NCBI RefSeq assembly: GCF_009674805.1
Contig: NZ_WKKI01000006.1
Location: 1 to 64,000, forward strand
DNA length: 64,000 nucleotides
Direction: 5' to 3'
DNA from: Metabacillus lacus
GTDB taxonomy: Bacteria; Bacillota; Bacilli; Bacillales; Bacillaceae
A model generated the notes under the pieces. The model saw nothing but the letters and a program-made list of their open reading frames with translations. It made no database searches and was not told the origin of the DNA. Both the position numbers and the translations under genes were made by a program. Numbering within the stretch: position 1 is the stretch's first letter; each line of letters begins with the position of its first letter. This document shows positions 1-9,057 of the stretch, one piece after another.

Positions 1-149
1 TCCTTTATTAGAAGTCACGGATAACGTGGGTTTAGCTTCTAGTTTAGGAGATTTTTTTGCATTCGTCCATAAAAAATCCCCCTATAATTTCAATTAATAG
101 AGGGTAATTAAATTGATCTTTTGGCCTGTGGATACATATGCAATGATAG

Positions 150-335
150 TGGAGAAACTCCGCTTATTCAGAAAAAACGATGAAAATGGATTGAATTAAA
201 CGGAGGGTTTCCGCCTATGCAGCCAAATAACCGCTAAATGCAGGATTTTCAGCAGCTTAAGCGGAATTCGCTCCCTTATTTCCCCTAAAAAACGGCATAT
301 TCTAGATTTAATCGAAATTCTTACGCTTATTTTTT
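150..335. repeat. Dispersed intergenic repeat, copy A
   Basis: This stretch aligns by eye with 22355-22545 at roughly three matches in four. Shared blocks are a GGAG..ACTCCGC motif near the start, an AGAAAAAAC block, an ACGGAGG.TTTCCG.CTATGC motif, TTTTCAGCAGC.TAAGCGGAATTC, and TACGCTTA at the end. A shorter third copy lies at 22135-22240. No credible gene runs through it; the only ORF is antisense to the repeat and has no ribosome-binding site. The rest of 1-503 holds no recognised gene. An imperfect hairpin at about 70-115 (CCCTATAATT / AATTAATAGAGGG) is followed on the minus strand by a T-run. Confidence 0.75.
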
Positions 336-503
336 CTATGATAGATAGGGTGGGGTTGCCCCTTATATATTCCACTATACATCCCATCAGCCCACTTCAA
401 AAAATAGAGCCCAACAAAGCATGCAATTCAGAATGAAAGGGTAAGTCAATCTGTTTTACATATACTTTTCATAGAGCTAAACTATTCGAGAGGTGAGAAG
501 AGC

Positions 504-2018
504 GTGGCTCAATTAACAGCAGATAAAGAAAAAGTGAACGAAATACGTGGAAATCGGACAAGGCGGCCCCTTGTCCTCGCTGCCGTCATGCTGGCAATGT
601 TTATGGCTGCTATAGAGGCGACAATCGTATCTACAGCCATGCCTGCAATTGTCGCAGATCTTGGAGGCTTTTCATTGTACAGCTGGGTGTTTTCCTCCTA
701 CCTGCTGATGAATGCTGTAACAATCTTGATCTACGGAAAACTGTCTGATCTGTTTGGAAGAAAACCCGTTATTGTATTTGGAATCGTCATCTTTTTAATT
801 GGATCAATACTGTGCGGGCTGGCAGACAGCATGACCATGTTGATTATATCAAGGTTTATACAAGGTTTCGGTGCAGGCGCGGTCATGCCGATTGCAACAA
901 CAATAGTAGGCGACATTTATACAAAAGAAGAAAGGGCCAAAGTTCAAGGTTATCTTTCAAGCGTCTGGGGAATCTCAGCTATCCTTGGTCCGGCCATAGG
1001 CGGTCTCCTGGTGCAGTACGTCAGCTGGAGAACTGTTTTTTTAATAAATGTGCCATTAGGTATTTTAGCTATTGCGGGGATTGTGAAGTATCTGGATGAG
1101 AATATCGAAAAGAAAAAGCAGAAAATTGATTATGCAGGCGCGATTCTGCTTACAATTGGAATCAGTGTATTTATGGTTTTGTTTGTGGAGGCAGGAACAA
1201 ACTGGGCTTGGAACTCTCTGCCGGTAATTGGCCTTGCAGCCATTGGGACAGGCGTTCTTGCATTATTCTATTTTCAGGAAAAAACGGCAGAAGAACCAAT
1301 GATGCCATTCGTCATTTGGAAGCAGCGTACCATTCTTATTGCTAATCTTGCGTCTTTCACCACTGGAATGATGCTGATTGGGCTTTCCTCATTCCTTCCT
1401 GCTTATGTGCAGGGAGTAATGGAGAGAACCCCGATTGTTGCTGGTTTTGCATTAACATCGATGTCAATCGGCTGGCCGATCGCAGCTACTGTGGCCGGCA
1501 GACTACTGTTAAAAATTGGCTACAGAACGACTTCTATTATGGGCGGCGGTTTTTTACTGGCGGGAAGCTCCATCTTGCTTACACTCTCACCGGAGGCCGG
1601 CCCTCTCTGGGCTGCACTGGGGTCATTTGTAATCGGCCTTGGAATGGGAATGATTACGACTTCTTTTATTGTCACAATTCAAAGTACTGTAAGCTGGGAA
1701 ACAAGGGGTGCAGCAACTGCATCAAATATGTTTATGAGAACATTAGGGAATACAGTGGGAGCTGCTCTTTTAGGAGGTGTTCTAAACAGCAGGCTTCAAG
1801 CTTACTTTCAGGAGCAGGGGTATGCAGATAATCTGGATTTAAATTCAACAAATGAGCTTCTGGATCCCGCCAGGCGGGCGCAGCTTGACGAGCAGCTGAG
1901 GGTGACACTGCAGGAAGGACTGACTATCGGACTGCATTCAGTGTATTTAATTGTATTTGTGTTTGCAGTCATCAGCATGGCTTTAGTATTCTTTTTACCC
2001 CGAAAGGAAGAAAACTGA
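504..2018 (+). CDS. MFS drug exporter, DHA2 (14-TM, EmrB/QacA type)
   Basis: A 504-residue integral membrane protein of the major facilitator superfamily, DHA2 drug:H+ antiporter family. The family exports cationic or amphipathic drugs across the cytoplasmic membrane using the proton gradient. After a short charged N-terminus the first helix ends in the motif IEATIVSTAMPAI (motif D1-like). The loop motif GKLSDLFGRKPVI (motif A) follows TM2, and a GAGAVMPI-type motif lies in TM4 to TM5. The length and the run of hydrophobic segments fit 14 helices. The start is GTG at 504, preceded by GAGAGGTGAG. It stands alone: a small gene follows after 60 bases. No adjacent TetR or MarR regulator is visible. 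The substrate cannot be predicted. Confidence 0.93.
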   Translation: MAQLTADKEKVNEIRGNRTRRPLVLAAVMLAMFMAAIEATIVSTAMPAIVADLGGFSLYSWVFSSYLLMNAVTILIYGKLSDLFGRKPVIVFGIVIFLIGSILCGLADSMTMLIISRFIQGFGAGAVMPIATTIVGDIYTKEERAKVQGYLSSVWGISAILGPAIGGLLVQYVSWRTVFLINVPLGILAIAGIVKYLDENIEKKKQKIDYAGAILLTIGISVFMVLFVEAGTNWAWNSLPVIGLAAIGTGVLALFYFQEKTAEEPMMPFVIWKQRTILIANLASFTTGMMLIGLSSFLPAYVQGVMERTPIVAGFALTSMSIGWPIAATVAGRLLLKIGYRTTSIMGGGFLLAGSSILLTLSPEAGPLWAALGSFVIGLGMGMITTSFIVTIQSTVSWETRGAATASNMFMRTLGNTVGAALLGGVLNSRLQAYFQEQGYADNLDLNSTNELLDPARRAQLDEQLRVTLQEGLTIGLHSVYLIVFVFAVISMALVFFLPRKEEN

Positions 2019-2019
2019 T

Positions 2020-2045
2020 GTTTTGTCCTTCCAGCAAAAAGGTAT
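2020..2045 (+). promoter_or_regulatory. Possible sigma-B-type promoter
   Basis: GTTTTG at 2020-2025 and AGGTAT at 2040-2045 are separated by 14 bases, close to the sigma-B pattern GTTTAA-N12-14-GGGTAT. It lies in the gap before the small gene at 2079. Both boxes carry a mismatch, so this is tentative. Confidence 0.35.
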
Positions 2046-2078
2046 ATATAAGGAAAAGGATGAATGGGGTGAATGTTC

Positions 2079-2300
2079 ATGTCAGATTATAAGAAACCAT
2101 CTGTAAGAAAAGATCCGGAACAGCCTATGGACCATCCAGAACAGTATTTAACTGAAAATGAAAGTTTATTTGACAAGTTTGAAAGCCAGCAAAATGTTGA
2201 CACAATTCCTATGGAAGATTTAAAACAGGAAAAGCGTGAGGAAAAAGATAAACACGCTACTAAAAAACAATCGTCCAGCGAGATGAAATATATTGATTGA
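2079..2300 (+). CDS. Small hydrophilic protein, unknown function
   Basis: A 73-residue protein rich in Lys, Glu, Asp and Gln, without membrane segment or cysteine, probably largely unstructured. I do not recognise the family. ATG at 2079 is preferred to the in-frame ATG at 2073 because GGGGTGA ends 6 bases before it, whereas the upstream ATG would abut the ribosome-binding site. It sits 60 bases after the MFS gene and is followed by a strong terminator. A sigma-B-like promoter lies in the gap, so a general-stress role is possible but only inferred. Confidence 0.7.
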   Translation: MSDYKKPSVRKDPEQPMDHPEQYLTENESLFDKFESQQNVDTIPMEDLKQEKREEKDKHATKKQSSSEMKYID

Positions 2301-2308
2301 TTCCGCAA

Positions 2309-2339
2309 AAAACTTGGGGGGAGATCTCCAAGTTTTTTT
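2309..2339 (+). terminator. Intrinsic terminator
   Basis: AACTTGG pairs with CCAAGTT around a ten-base loop, followed by seven T. It ends the transcript of the gene at 2079. The preceding A-run means it can also act leftward. Confidence 0.85.
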
Positions 2340-2354
2340 GGTGTCACAATCATC

Positions 2355-3080
2355 CTATAGAGCATTGACATAAAGATAGCACAGCAGGCATAAGGCACTG
2401 ATCCTCACAATCCAAATGCCCTGTTTCTTTGAAAGTTTATTTGCTGTACGCACGGCAAGCTGTGCTCCTGACAATGAACCTGCAGCCAGGTAAACAGCAA
2501 TACTCCAGTCTATCAAGCCTCCTAAGCCATACAGAATTGCCGCGCCAAGACAGCTTGCAAAGGTTTGAAAACGGGTAAGGGCTATTGCCTTCATGTAAGG
2601 AAAACTGCGCGATAAATAAATTTGCATCAACATCACTGCTTGGCCTGGCCCGAATATACCGTCATATATGCCTGTACCGTAGAGGGCAGGGTATAGAGCA
2701 GGTGAGAGCTTCTGCTTATTTTCGAGATGCTTCGGCTGCTTCCAGAATAAAAGGGCACAAGCAAATGTAAGAAAAACAAGAGCCATTTTTTCTAAGTATT
2801 CCGGGGGAATCATCGCTGCCAGCCCTGCCCCTGTAATTCCTCCTGCAAATGCAACGGGCAATAGGGCAGCTGCTTCTCTAAACTCTACTTTTCTATCTTT
2901 TAACAGGATAAAAAAACTTGAAAAAGAACTGATCGTATTTGAAAATTTATTTACAGCGATAATTGTGTGAATTGGAATTCCGGCAAGCATCATCGCCGGC
3001 ATATTAATCATACCGCCTCCTCCGCCAAGTGTGCCGAGGAAAGACGCAGCAAAGCCTATCAAAAACAAAATAAATTCCAT
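2355..3080 (-). CDS. TauE/SafE-family sulfite/organoanion exporter
   Basis: A 241-residue membrane protein of the TauE/SafE (former DUF81) family, whose members export sulfite, sulfoacetate or related organic anions. The N-terminus has the family hallmark: a first helix followed by GTLGGGGGMINMPAMMLAGIP. A second half with GTGIYDGIFGPGQAVM repeats the glycine-rich pattern, as expected for the internal duplication. ATG at 3080 was chosen because AGGGAGGTGAG lies just upstream; the open frame extends further but has no signal for an earlier start. It is divergent from ccpC with about 130 bases between the starts, so a shared regulatory region is likely. Confidence 0.9.
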   Translation of the reverse strand: MEFILFLIGFAASFLGTLGGGGGMINMPAMMLAGIPIHTIIAVNKFSNTISSFSSFFILLKDRKVEFREAAALLPVAFAGGITGAGLAAMIPPEYLEKMALVFLTFACALLFWKQPKHLENKQKLSPALYPALYGTGIYDGIFGPGQAVMLMQIYLSRSFPYMKAIALTRFQTFASCLGAAILYGLGGLIDWSIAVYLAAGSLSGAQLAVRTANKLSKKQGIWIVRISALCLLCYLYVNAL

Positions 3081-3209
3081 CCTACTCACCTCCCTGAGAG
3101 AGTGATATGATACGGTCTGACATTCATATTGTATGTAAAGCTTGTTTATAATGAAATTAGAAAAAAAGTGACATATAATATAAGAAAAACTTATGGGAGG
3201 TGAAATAGC

Positions 3210-4085
3210 TTGCATATTACAGAACTAAGAATGCTGGTCATTCTTTCAGAAGAAATGAATATGAGAAAAGCAGCAGAACGTCTCTTTGTATCCCAGCCCG
3301 GATTATCTCAAAGGCTTCAGTCCATTGAAAAAGCATGGGGAACAAAAATTTTTATACGCTCACAAAAAGGTTTGGCACTAACACCTGCAGGTGAAAGGGT
3401 TATTGAGTATGCAAAGGAAATTGTAAAAAAAGAAGAGCGTGTGAAAGAGGAAATATCGGAGCTTGAAGGAGAGGTTCATGGCACGCTAAAACTTGCTGTT
3501 GCATCCATTATTGGCCAGCATTGGCTTCCTCCTATTTTAAAGAAATATGTAAACAAGCATCCGCATGCAAAAATTTCATTAGTCACAGGGTGGAGCAGTG
3601 AGATATTAAGAAGCCTCTATGAGGATCATGTTCATATAGGTATTATTAGAGGGAATCCGGATTGGAAAGGCTACAAGCAGCATCTTTTGACTGATTCCTT
3701 GTATCTGGTTGATACGGAAATCCAGGACATTGCACAACTGCAGAACACAGAACGGCCGTTTATACAATTCAAAAGCGACTCAACTTATTATCAGGAAATT
3801 CAGGATTGGTGGTACCGGCAGTTTAAGCAATCTCCTAAACGGACCATAATTGTAGATCAAATAGAAACCTGCAAACAAATGGCCTTCAACGGAATAGGAT
3901 ATGCGATACTTCCAGGTGTTACATTGCAAGATGAAGATGACCGCATATACAAGGTACCGCTTCTCGATGTTGATGGGCAGCCGCTGGCACGGGATACATG
4001 GCTGATCGGCTATGAAAATTTCTTTGAACTGAAGCAGGTCAGTGCCTTTCTTGATATGATTCAGGAAAATGTACAAACTAAATAA
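3210..4085 (+). CDS. ccpC: LysR-type regulator CcpC
   Basis: A 291-residue LysR-family regulator with an N-terminal winged helix-turn-helix (about residues 4-62, motif RKAAERLFVSQPGLSQRLQ) and a C-terminal periplasmic-binding-like effector domain. The sequence as I recall B. subtilis CcpC (YkuM, 293 residues) matches throughout, for example in GTLKLAVASIIGQHWLP and DQIETCKQMA. CcpC represses the citrate synthase and aconitase genes in response to citrate. The start is TTG at 3210 with GGGAGGTG 7 bases before. In B. subtilis ykuNOP (flavodoxins) separate ccpC from dapH; here dapH follows directly, so the flavodoxin genes are absent or elsewhere. Confidence 0.9.
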   Translation: MHITELRMLVILSEEMNMRKAAERLFVSQPGLSQRLQSIEKAWGTKIFIRSQKGLALTPAGERVIEYAKEIVKKEERVKEEISELEGEVHGTLKLAVASIIGQHWLPPILKKYVNKHPHAKISLVTGWSSEILRSLYEDHVHIGIIRGNPDWKGYKQHLLTDSLYLVDTEIQDIAQLQNTERPFIQFKSDSTYYQEIQDWWYRQFKQSPKRTIIVDQIETCKQMAFNGIGYAILPGVTLQDEDDRIYKVPLLDVDGQPLARDTWLIGYENFFELKQVSAFLDMIQENVQTK

Positions 4086-4168
4086 GCGAGAAGGAAATCG
4101 GTCTGCTTGTCAGAAGCTTTTTCCTTTGATAGAGTAAAGAGGTATCTGCACAAAAGGAGGAAATACAT

Positions 4169-4879
4169 ATGAAAATGATGGATGCAAATGAAATTATTTC
4201 ATTTATACAAAACAGCACAAAATCCACACCCGTAAAAGTTTATGTTAAAGGGGATCTGGAAGGAATTCATTTTGGTGAAAATGCTAAAACGTTTCTTTCC
4301 GGCAGCACAGCTGTTGTTTTTGGAGAATGGTCTGAAATTCAAGAAGCAATTTCTGCAAATGAGTCAAAAATTGAGGACTACGTTGTAGAAAATGACCGAC
4401 GCAACTCTGCTATCCCTTTGCTGGATCTTAAAGGAATCAAGGCGCGCATTGAGCCGGGCGCCATTATTCGCGATCAAGTAGAGATAGGCGATAATGCTGT
4501 TATTATGATGGGTTCTGTTATTAACATTGGTTCTGTAGTAGGAGAAGGAACAATGATTGATATGAACGTCGTTTTAGGCGGACGTGCAACTGTAGGTAAA
4601 AATTGCCATATTGGTGCAGGAGCTGTCCTTGCAGGTGTGATTGAGCCGCCATCTGCTAAGCCTGTTGTGGTAGAAGATGATGTGGTAATTGGTGCTAACG
4701 CTGTTGTTCTTGAAGGTGTAACAGTAGGAAAAGGAGCAGTTGTTGCAGCTGGAGCAGTTGTCGTTGACGATGTTGAGCCTAACACAGTAGTAGCTGGGAC
4801 TCCTGCACGTAAAATCAAGGATATTGATGAAAAAACAAAATCTAAAACTGAGATTAAGCAAGAGCTTCGCCAGCTGTAA
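4169..4879 (+). CDS. dapH: Tetrahydrodipicolinate N-acetyltransferase
   Basis: A 236-residue cytosolic enzyme that transfers acetyl from acetyl-CoA to tetrahydrodipicolinate in the acetylase branch of diaminopimelate/lysine synthesis. The N-terminal DapH domain covers about residues 1-85. A left-handed beta helix of hexapeptide repeats follows (for example [21 protein letters not shown] and [21 protein letters not shown]) to about residue 215. The length equals that of B. subtilis YkuQ. The start ATG at 4169 has AAAAGGAGG upstream. A terminator follows, so dapL 190 bases downstream probably has its own promoter or depends on read-through. Confidence 0.96.
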   Translation: MKMMDANEIISFIQNSTKSTPVKVYVKGDLEGIHFGENAKTFLSGSTAVVFGEWSEIQEAISANESKIEDYVVENDRRNSAIPLLDLKGIKARIEPGAIIRDQVEIGDNAVIMMGSVINIGSVVGEGTMIDMNVVLGGRATVGKNCHIGAGAVLAGVIEPPSAKPVVVEDDVVIGANAVVLEGVTVGKGAVVAAGAVVVDDVEPNTVVAGTPARKIKDIDEKTKSKTEIKQELRQL

Positions 4880-4926
4880 ATATCAGGTGAAGGCAAATTT
4901 TTGATACTCCAGATAAAAAAACCATG

Positions 4927-4953
4927 CGTGGATGCTGAGCATCCACGTTTTCT
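4927..4953 (+). terminator. Intrinsic terminator after dapH
   Basis: CGTGGATGC and GCATCCACG flank the loop TGA and are followed by TTTTCTT. The stem is perfect over nine pairs. Confidence 0.85.
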
Positions 4954-5074
4954 TACTTGATAAGGGCTATCAATTTATCGCTGAAAATGCATATCAGTGA
5001 AGTTTGCAGCTTAAACCGGAGTATCATCGGACGCTAACGATTACAGTGTAAAGGAGTGAAGGGGAAAGGTGAAT

Positions 5075-6196
5075 ATGAAAACGCTGGTTAACATTAGAAG
5101 AGATTTGCACCGTATTCCTGAGCTTGGCTTTCAAGAATACAAAACGCAAGCATATTTGCTGTCGTATTTGCACTCACTTCCGCAGGAAAACATAGAAATC
5201 CGTAAATGGAAAACAGGATTGTTTGTAAAGCTGAACGGCACATCTTCTCAAAAAATGATTGGGTACAGGGCTGATATTGACGGTCTTCCAATTGAAGAGG
5301 AAACAGGCTATAGTTACAGGTCCGTTCATGAAGGTATGATGCACGCATGCGGCCATGATCTTCATATGACAATTGCTCTTGGCATTTTGACTCATTTTGT
5401 TCATCATAGAGTAAAAAATGACCTTTTGTTTATTTTTCAGCCCGCAGAAGAAGGGCCGGGCGGTGCGGAGCCTATGATGCACAGTGAGGCCATGAAGGAG
5501 TGGAAACCTGACCTCATCACAGCCCTTCACATTGCTCCAGAGCTTCCATCAGGTACTGTTGCAACCAAACCTGGTCTTCTCTTTGCAAATACATCTGAGC
5601 TGTTCATTGACTTAAAAGGAAAAGGGGGGCATGCTGCTTATCCTCATACAACCAATGATATGGTTGTTGCCGCATGCTCTTTGGTAAGCCAGCTTCAATC
5701 TATTGTAGCCAGAAACGTGGATCCTCTCGACAGCGCCGTTATCACAATCGGCAAAATTACAGGGGGAACGGTTCAAAATATCATTGCCGAAAACAGCAGG
5801 CTTGAAGGTACAATACGAACACTTTCCACTGAATCCATGCTGAAGGTGAAGGAGCGCATAGAAGCAATTGTGAAGGGATTAGAGATAGGTTATAGCTGCC
5901 AAGCATCCATTGATTACGGCGCCATGTATCACCAGGTTTACAATCATGAAGAAGTGACGCTTGAATTTATGAATTTTGTGCAAGAGCATACTGATGCTGA
6001 TTTTGCACTTAGCAAAGAAGCGATGACCGGAGAGGATTTTGGTTATATGCTTGCTGACATTCCAGGGTTTATGTTCTGGCTGGGAGCTGGTTCTTCTTTT
6101 GGCCTTCACCACTCGAAGCTTTCACCGGATGAAAAATGTATGGAAACAGCTATTTCTGTCATGACAAAGTATCTTGCTTTTAAAGATGATAGGTGA
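5075..6196 (+). CDS. dapL: N-acetyldiaminopimelate deacetylase
   Basis: A 373-residue M20-family amidohydrolase (YkuR type) that removes the acetyl group from N-acetyl-LL-diaminopimelate, completing the pathway begun by DapH. The metal-binding motifs are visible: HACGHDLHM near residue 95, AEEGPGG near 130, TALHIAPE near 150, and HHSKLSPDE near the C-terminus. Two starts are possible: GTG at 5069 and ATG at 5075. AAAGG directly before 5069 and GGGGAAAGG before 5075 make ATG slightly better. The next gene ykuS follows after 56 bases. Confidence 0.93.
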   Translation: MKTLVNIRRDLHRIPELGFQEYKTQAYLLSYLHSLPQENIEIRKWKTGLFVKLNGTSSQKMIGYRADIDGLPIEEETGYSYRSVHEGMMHACGHDLHMTIALGILTHFVHHRVKNDLLFIFQPAEEGPGGAEPMMHSEAMKEWKPDLITALHIAPELPSGTVATKPGLLFANTSELFIDLKGKGGHAAYPHTTNDMVVAACSLVSQLQSIVARNVDPLDSAVITIGKITGGTVQNIIAENSRLEGTIRTLSTESMLKVKERIEAIVKGLEIGYSCQASIDYGAMYHQVYNHEEVTLEFMNFVQEHTDADFALSKEAMTGEDFGYMLADIPGFMFWLGAGSSFGLHHSKLSPDEKCMETAISVMTKYLAFKDDR

Positions 6197-6252
6197 AAAG
6201 AGGGAATAAACACCTCCTGATTGAGACACATTACTTGTAGGAGGTGGATATT

Positions 6253-6498
6253 ATGCCGAAAATTGGTATAGAACAGTCCCTGTCAAATGTAGAAGAAGCT
6301 TTAAAGGCAAAGGGCTATGATGTTGTTCAGCTGAAAAACGAGGAAGATGCCAAAGGCTGTGACTGCTGTGTCATTACGGGTCTGGATTCGAATGTAATGG
6401 GAATCAGCAATACTGTGACTGCAGGACCGGTCATTGAAGCAAATGGACTAACTGCTGAGGAAGTCTGTCAGCACGTAGATTCTGCATTTAACCGATAA
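6253..6498 (+). CDS. ykuS: UPF0180 protein YkuS
   Basis: An 81-residue protein of the UPF0180 family, function unknown. It begins [17 protein letters not shown] and holds the conserved [16 protein letters not shown] stretch, which in this family is centred on a cysteine pair. ATG at 6253 is preferred to the GTG at 6244 because TAGGAGGTGG lies 5 bases upstream and would overlap the GTG. Its place between dapL and ykuT matches B. subtilis. Confidence 0.9.
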   Translation: MPKIGIEQSLSNVEEALKAKGYDVVQLKNEEDAKGCDCCVITGLDSNVMGISNTVTAGPVIEANGLTAEEVCQHVDSAFNR

Positions 6499-6530
6499 AA
6501 AAGAAGAGCGGCGGCTCTTCTTTTTTGTTT
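6497..6530. terminator. Bidirectional terminator between ykuS and ykuT
   Basis: AAAAAAGAAGAGC and GCTCTTCTTTTTT pair around a GGCG-type loop. A-run on one side and T-run on the other serve both converging genes. Confidence 0.9.
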
Positions 6531-6550
6531 ATCATCTCTAGCTGAATGGT

Positions 6551-7393
6551 CTACTCTGTCTTCTTTTCAAGATAAACTTGATGAGGAAACGGAATTTCTA
6601 TACCATGTTCATCAAGCGTTTCTTTCAATGTTTTACGCAATTTGCGCTCTACACCCCATTGTTCTCCGTTTTCTGTTTTTGCAATAACCCTGAGTACAAT
6701 GTCGGATGCACCAAGACTCTGAACGCCGACCACATTTGGTCCTTCAACAATTACAGGAGTTTCAGCAGCGACTTTGTCACACGCCGACTGCATAATTGTG
6801 ATTGCTTTATCAATGTCATCATCATAGGATATACCAATATCAACCAGCGCCCTCATATTACCCCGTGAATGATTGCTTAGATTGGTAATCTCCCTGTTAG
6901 GTACAAAGTGAAGTGTCCCGTCAAAGCCTCTGATCTGCGTCGTGCGAAGGCCAACTTGCTCCACAATACCGTCAAAGCCTGCCGCAGTCACATAATCTCC
7001 TACGTCCATTTGCTTTTCCAGCAAAATAAAAAATCCTGTCACCACATCACCGACAAGACCCTGCGCTCCAAATCCTATTGCAAGGCCGACAACTCCTGCA
7101 CCTGCCAGCAGTGCTGTTGCATCGTATTCAAATACCTGAAATACCATTACAACAAACACAAATATGAGTATGTAAGAGAAAACATTTAGAGACAAGCTCT
7201 GCAAAGTATTTGCACGTCCAGCAGAGATATTTTCTCTTTCAAGCACTTTGCTAAATGTTCTTTTAATAACATTGTTTCCAATGGCTTTAACAATTAAAAA
7301 AACGATGATAATCCCCAAAAGCCTTGCGCCAATCTCAACAGCGCTCAGTGCCAGGGAGGTCCAGGCGATATCATCCCAAAAGTTTACATTCAA
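6551..7393 (-). CDS. ykuT: Small-conductance mechanosensitive channel, MscS family
   Basis: A 280-residue MscS-family channel that opens under membrane tension and releases solutes on hypo-osmotic shock. Two to three N-terminal helices precede the pore helix with the glycine-rich line [20 protein letters not shown], which is the MscS TM3 signature. The beta domain ([25 protein letters not shown] split over adjacent segments) and the C-terminal cage follow. TTG at 7393 is chosen because AAGGAA lies about 8 bases upstream. The open frame continues 49 codons further without a better signal, and the family length (B. subtilis YkuT, about 267) agrees. Confidence 0.88.
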   Translation of the reverse strand: MNVNFWDDIAWTSLALSAVEIGARLLGIIIVFLIVKAIGNNVIKRTFSKVLERENISAGRANTLQSLSLNVFSYILIFVFVVMVFQVFEYDATALLAGAGVVGLAIGFGAQGLVGDVVTGFFILLEKQMDVGDYVTAAGFDGIVEQVGLRTTQIRGFDGTLHFVPNREITNLSNHSRGNMRALVDIGISYDDDIDKAITIMQSACDKVAAETPVIVEGPNVVGVQSLGASDIVLRVIAKTENGEQWGVERKLRKTLKETLDEHGIEIPFPHQVYLEKKTE

Positions 7394-7581
7394 TATAAAA
7401 CATTCCTTTCTGATATAAGAGCTAAATATTTGTTTACCCAATTTTACATATGTTACACTTAGTTTCAATAGAAATCTATAAGAAACGTTTTCCAACATCT
7501 TTTTTAAATAATCGGGATATAATGAAGAGGGACGGAACATAGTTCCAGGGAAATCTAATTTACATTCATTATTATTTAATA

Positions 7582-7610
7582 TTGACTAAAAAAACTTATT
7601 CACGTATAAT
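7582..7610 (+). promoter_or_regulatory. Sigma-A promoter of ykuU
   Basis: TTGACT at 7582-7587 and TATAAT at 7605-7610 are separated by 17 bases. The expected transcript start near 7617 leaves a leader of about 90 bases. It contains a ten-pair AT-rich stem at 7636-7661 (TTGAGAAAAT / ATTTTCTCAA). Confidence 0.85.
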
Positions 7611-7709
7611 CATTAAGGTAAATGAAGATAGTCACTTGAGAAAATAATAAAATTTTCTCAATAAAATTTAACAGAAAATCTGTTTATTCTTTTATTGGAG
7701 GGATACATA

Positions 7710-8252
7710 ATGGCAGAACGCATGGTAGGTAAACAAGCTCCACGTTTTGAAATGGAAGCAGTTTTATCAAACAAAGAATTTGGCAAGATCAGTTTAGAAG
7801 AAAATATGAAAAACGACAAATGGACTGTTCTTTTCTTCTACCCAATGGACTTCACTTTTGTATGTCCTACAGAAATCACAGCTATGTCAGATCGCTATGA
7901 TGAGTTTGAAGATTTAGATGCAGAAGTAATTGGTGTGTCTACTGACACGATTCACACTCACTTAGCTTGGATCAATACTGACCGCAAAGACAACGGTTTA
8001 GGTGACTTAAGATACCCATTGGCTGCTGATACGAACCATCAGGTGTCACGTGACTATGGTGTGTTAATTGAAGAAGAAGGTATTGCTCTTCGCGGAATGT
8101 ACATTATCAGCCCTGAAGGCGAATTAATGTACCAAGTAGTATTCCATAACAACATTGGCCGTGATGTAGAAGAAACCCTTCGTGTTCTCCAAGCGCTTCA
8201 AACAGGCGGACTATGTCCTGCCAACTGGAAACCTGGACAAGCTACACTTTAA
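7710..8252 (+). CDS. ykuU: 2-Cys peroxiredoxin (AhpC/TSA family) YkuU
   Basis: A 180-residue typical 2-Cys peroxiredoxin that reduces peroxides in the cytosol. The peroxidatic cysteine is in FYPMDFTFVCPTE near residue 52 and the resolving cysteine in GLCPANWKPG near residue 169. Length and motifs agree with B. subtilis YkuU. The ATG at 7710 follows GGAGGG by 7 bases; an in-frame TTG at 7695 overlaps that site and is rejected. Codon use is strongly biased to preferred codons, consistent with high expression. The neighbour ykuV encodes a thioredoxin-like protein that could recycle it, although each gene has its own terminator. Confidence 0.95.
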   Translation: MAERMVGKQAPRFEMEAVLSNKEFGKISLEENMKNDKWTVLFFYPMDFTFVCPTEITAMSDRYDEFEDLDAEVIGVSTDTIHTHLAWINTDRKDNGLGDLRYPLAADTNHQVSRDYGVLIEEEGIALRGMYIISPEGELMYQVVFHNNIGRDVEETLRVLQALQTGGLCPANWKPGQATL

Positions 8253-8261
8253 TCTCAATAG

Positions 8262-8293
8262 GAAAGGCCTAACTTTTGGTTAGGTCTTTTTTT
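8262..8293 (+). terminator. Intrinsic terminator after ykuU
   Basis: AGGCCTAAC pairs with GTTAGGTCT around TTTTG and is followed by seven T. Confidence 0.88.
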
Positions 8294-8450
8294 ACAAATT
8301 AAGCAGATTAGCTTCTGCTGGCATTCGCGGGCTTTCAGTGTTTTAGTCAGTCAGGTTTTCAGTATGGACAGAGTGTCAGCCTAATCTCTCACTTCACTTT
8401 TAAATATGATTTCATGAAAACAAGATATAATCCATTTAGGAGGTATACTT

Positions 8451-8906
8451 ATGAAACTGCGTCAGCCTATGCCTGATTTAACAGGCGCAACAGAATGGTT
8501 AAATGGAGAACTGACAAAGAATGAGCTGATTGGAGAAAAACCTACTCTTATCCACTTTTGGTCAATCAGCTGCCATTTGTGTAAAGAGGCAATGCCTGAT
8601 GTGAATAAGTTTAGAGATGAGTACGCCGATAAACTGAACGTGCTGGCAGTTCATATGCCGCGTTCTGAAGATGATTTGAATCTTGAAGAGATTAAGAAAG
8701 TTGCGGCTGAGCATGATATCGCACAGCCAATCTTTGTTGACAGTGAGCATAAACTCACGGAAGCTTTTGAAAATCAGTATGTACCTGCATATTATGTGTT
8801 TGACAAAAGTGGGAGCCTTCGCCACTTTCAGGCAGGCGGCAGCGGAATGAAAATGCTTGAAAAACGTGTAAACAGGGTGCTGAGCGAAACAGAATCTGCA
8901 GAATAA
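8451..8906 (+). CDS. ykuV: Thioredoxin-like thiol-disulfide oxidoreductase YkuV
   Basis: A 151-residue cytosolic thioredoxin-fold protein of the TlpA/AhpC-TSA-like type. The active site is CHLC within FWSISCHLCKEAMP near residue 40. A cis-proline region VPAYYVFDKSG lies near residue 112. No signal peptide or membrane anchor is present. Length fits B. subtilis YkuV (148). AGGAGG stands 6 bases before the ATG. In B. subtilis rok follows; here it does not. Confidence 0.92.
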   Translation: MKLRQPMPDLTGATEWLNGELTKNELIGEKPTLIHFWSISCHLCKEAMPDVNKFRDEYADKLNVLAVHMPRSEDDLNLEEIKKVAAEHDIAQPIFVDSEHKLTEAFENQYVPAYYVFDKSGSLRHFQAGGSGMKMLEKRVNRVLSETESAE

Positions 8907-8925
8907 AAGGTTGGCACAGCCATCC

Positions 8926-8971
8926 GGCTGGTTTGAAGACGGTAAAACCGTGCTTCAGCCAGCCTTTTTTT
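8926..8971 (+). terminator. Intrinsic terminator after ykuV
   Basis: A long hairpin built from GGCTGG..GAAG.ACGG and CCGT.CTTC.CCAGCC with loop TAAAA, followed by seven T. Confidence 0.85.
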
Positions 8972-9057
8972 GTATTTTTTTTCTGCTGTTACAGCAGGGA
9001 GTCAGAAATCCTGGCATTAGTCACCTCAGCCACTTGGAAAAGATTTCTTCTTGGAGC

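Noticed and set aside
1-120. End of an upstream gene at the left edge
   Set aside because: No frame with codon-like composition or stop in a gene-like context; only an imperfect hairpin.
196-387. 63-codon minus-strand frame in the first intergenic region
   Set aside because: It is antisense to the dispersed repeat; the homologous copy at 22355-22545 does not keep this frame, and there is no start signal.
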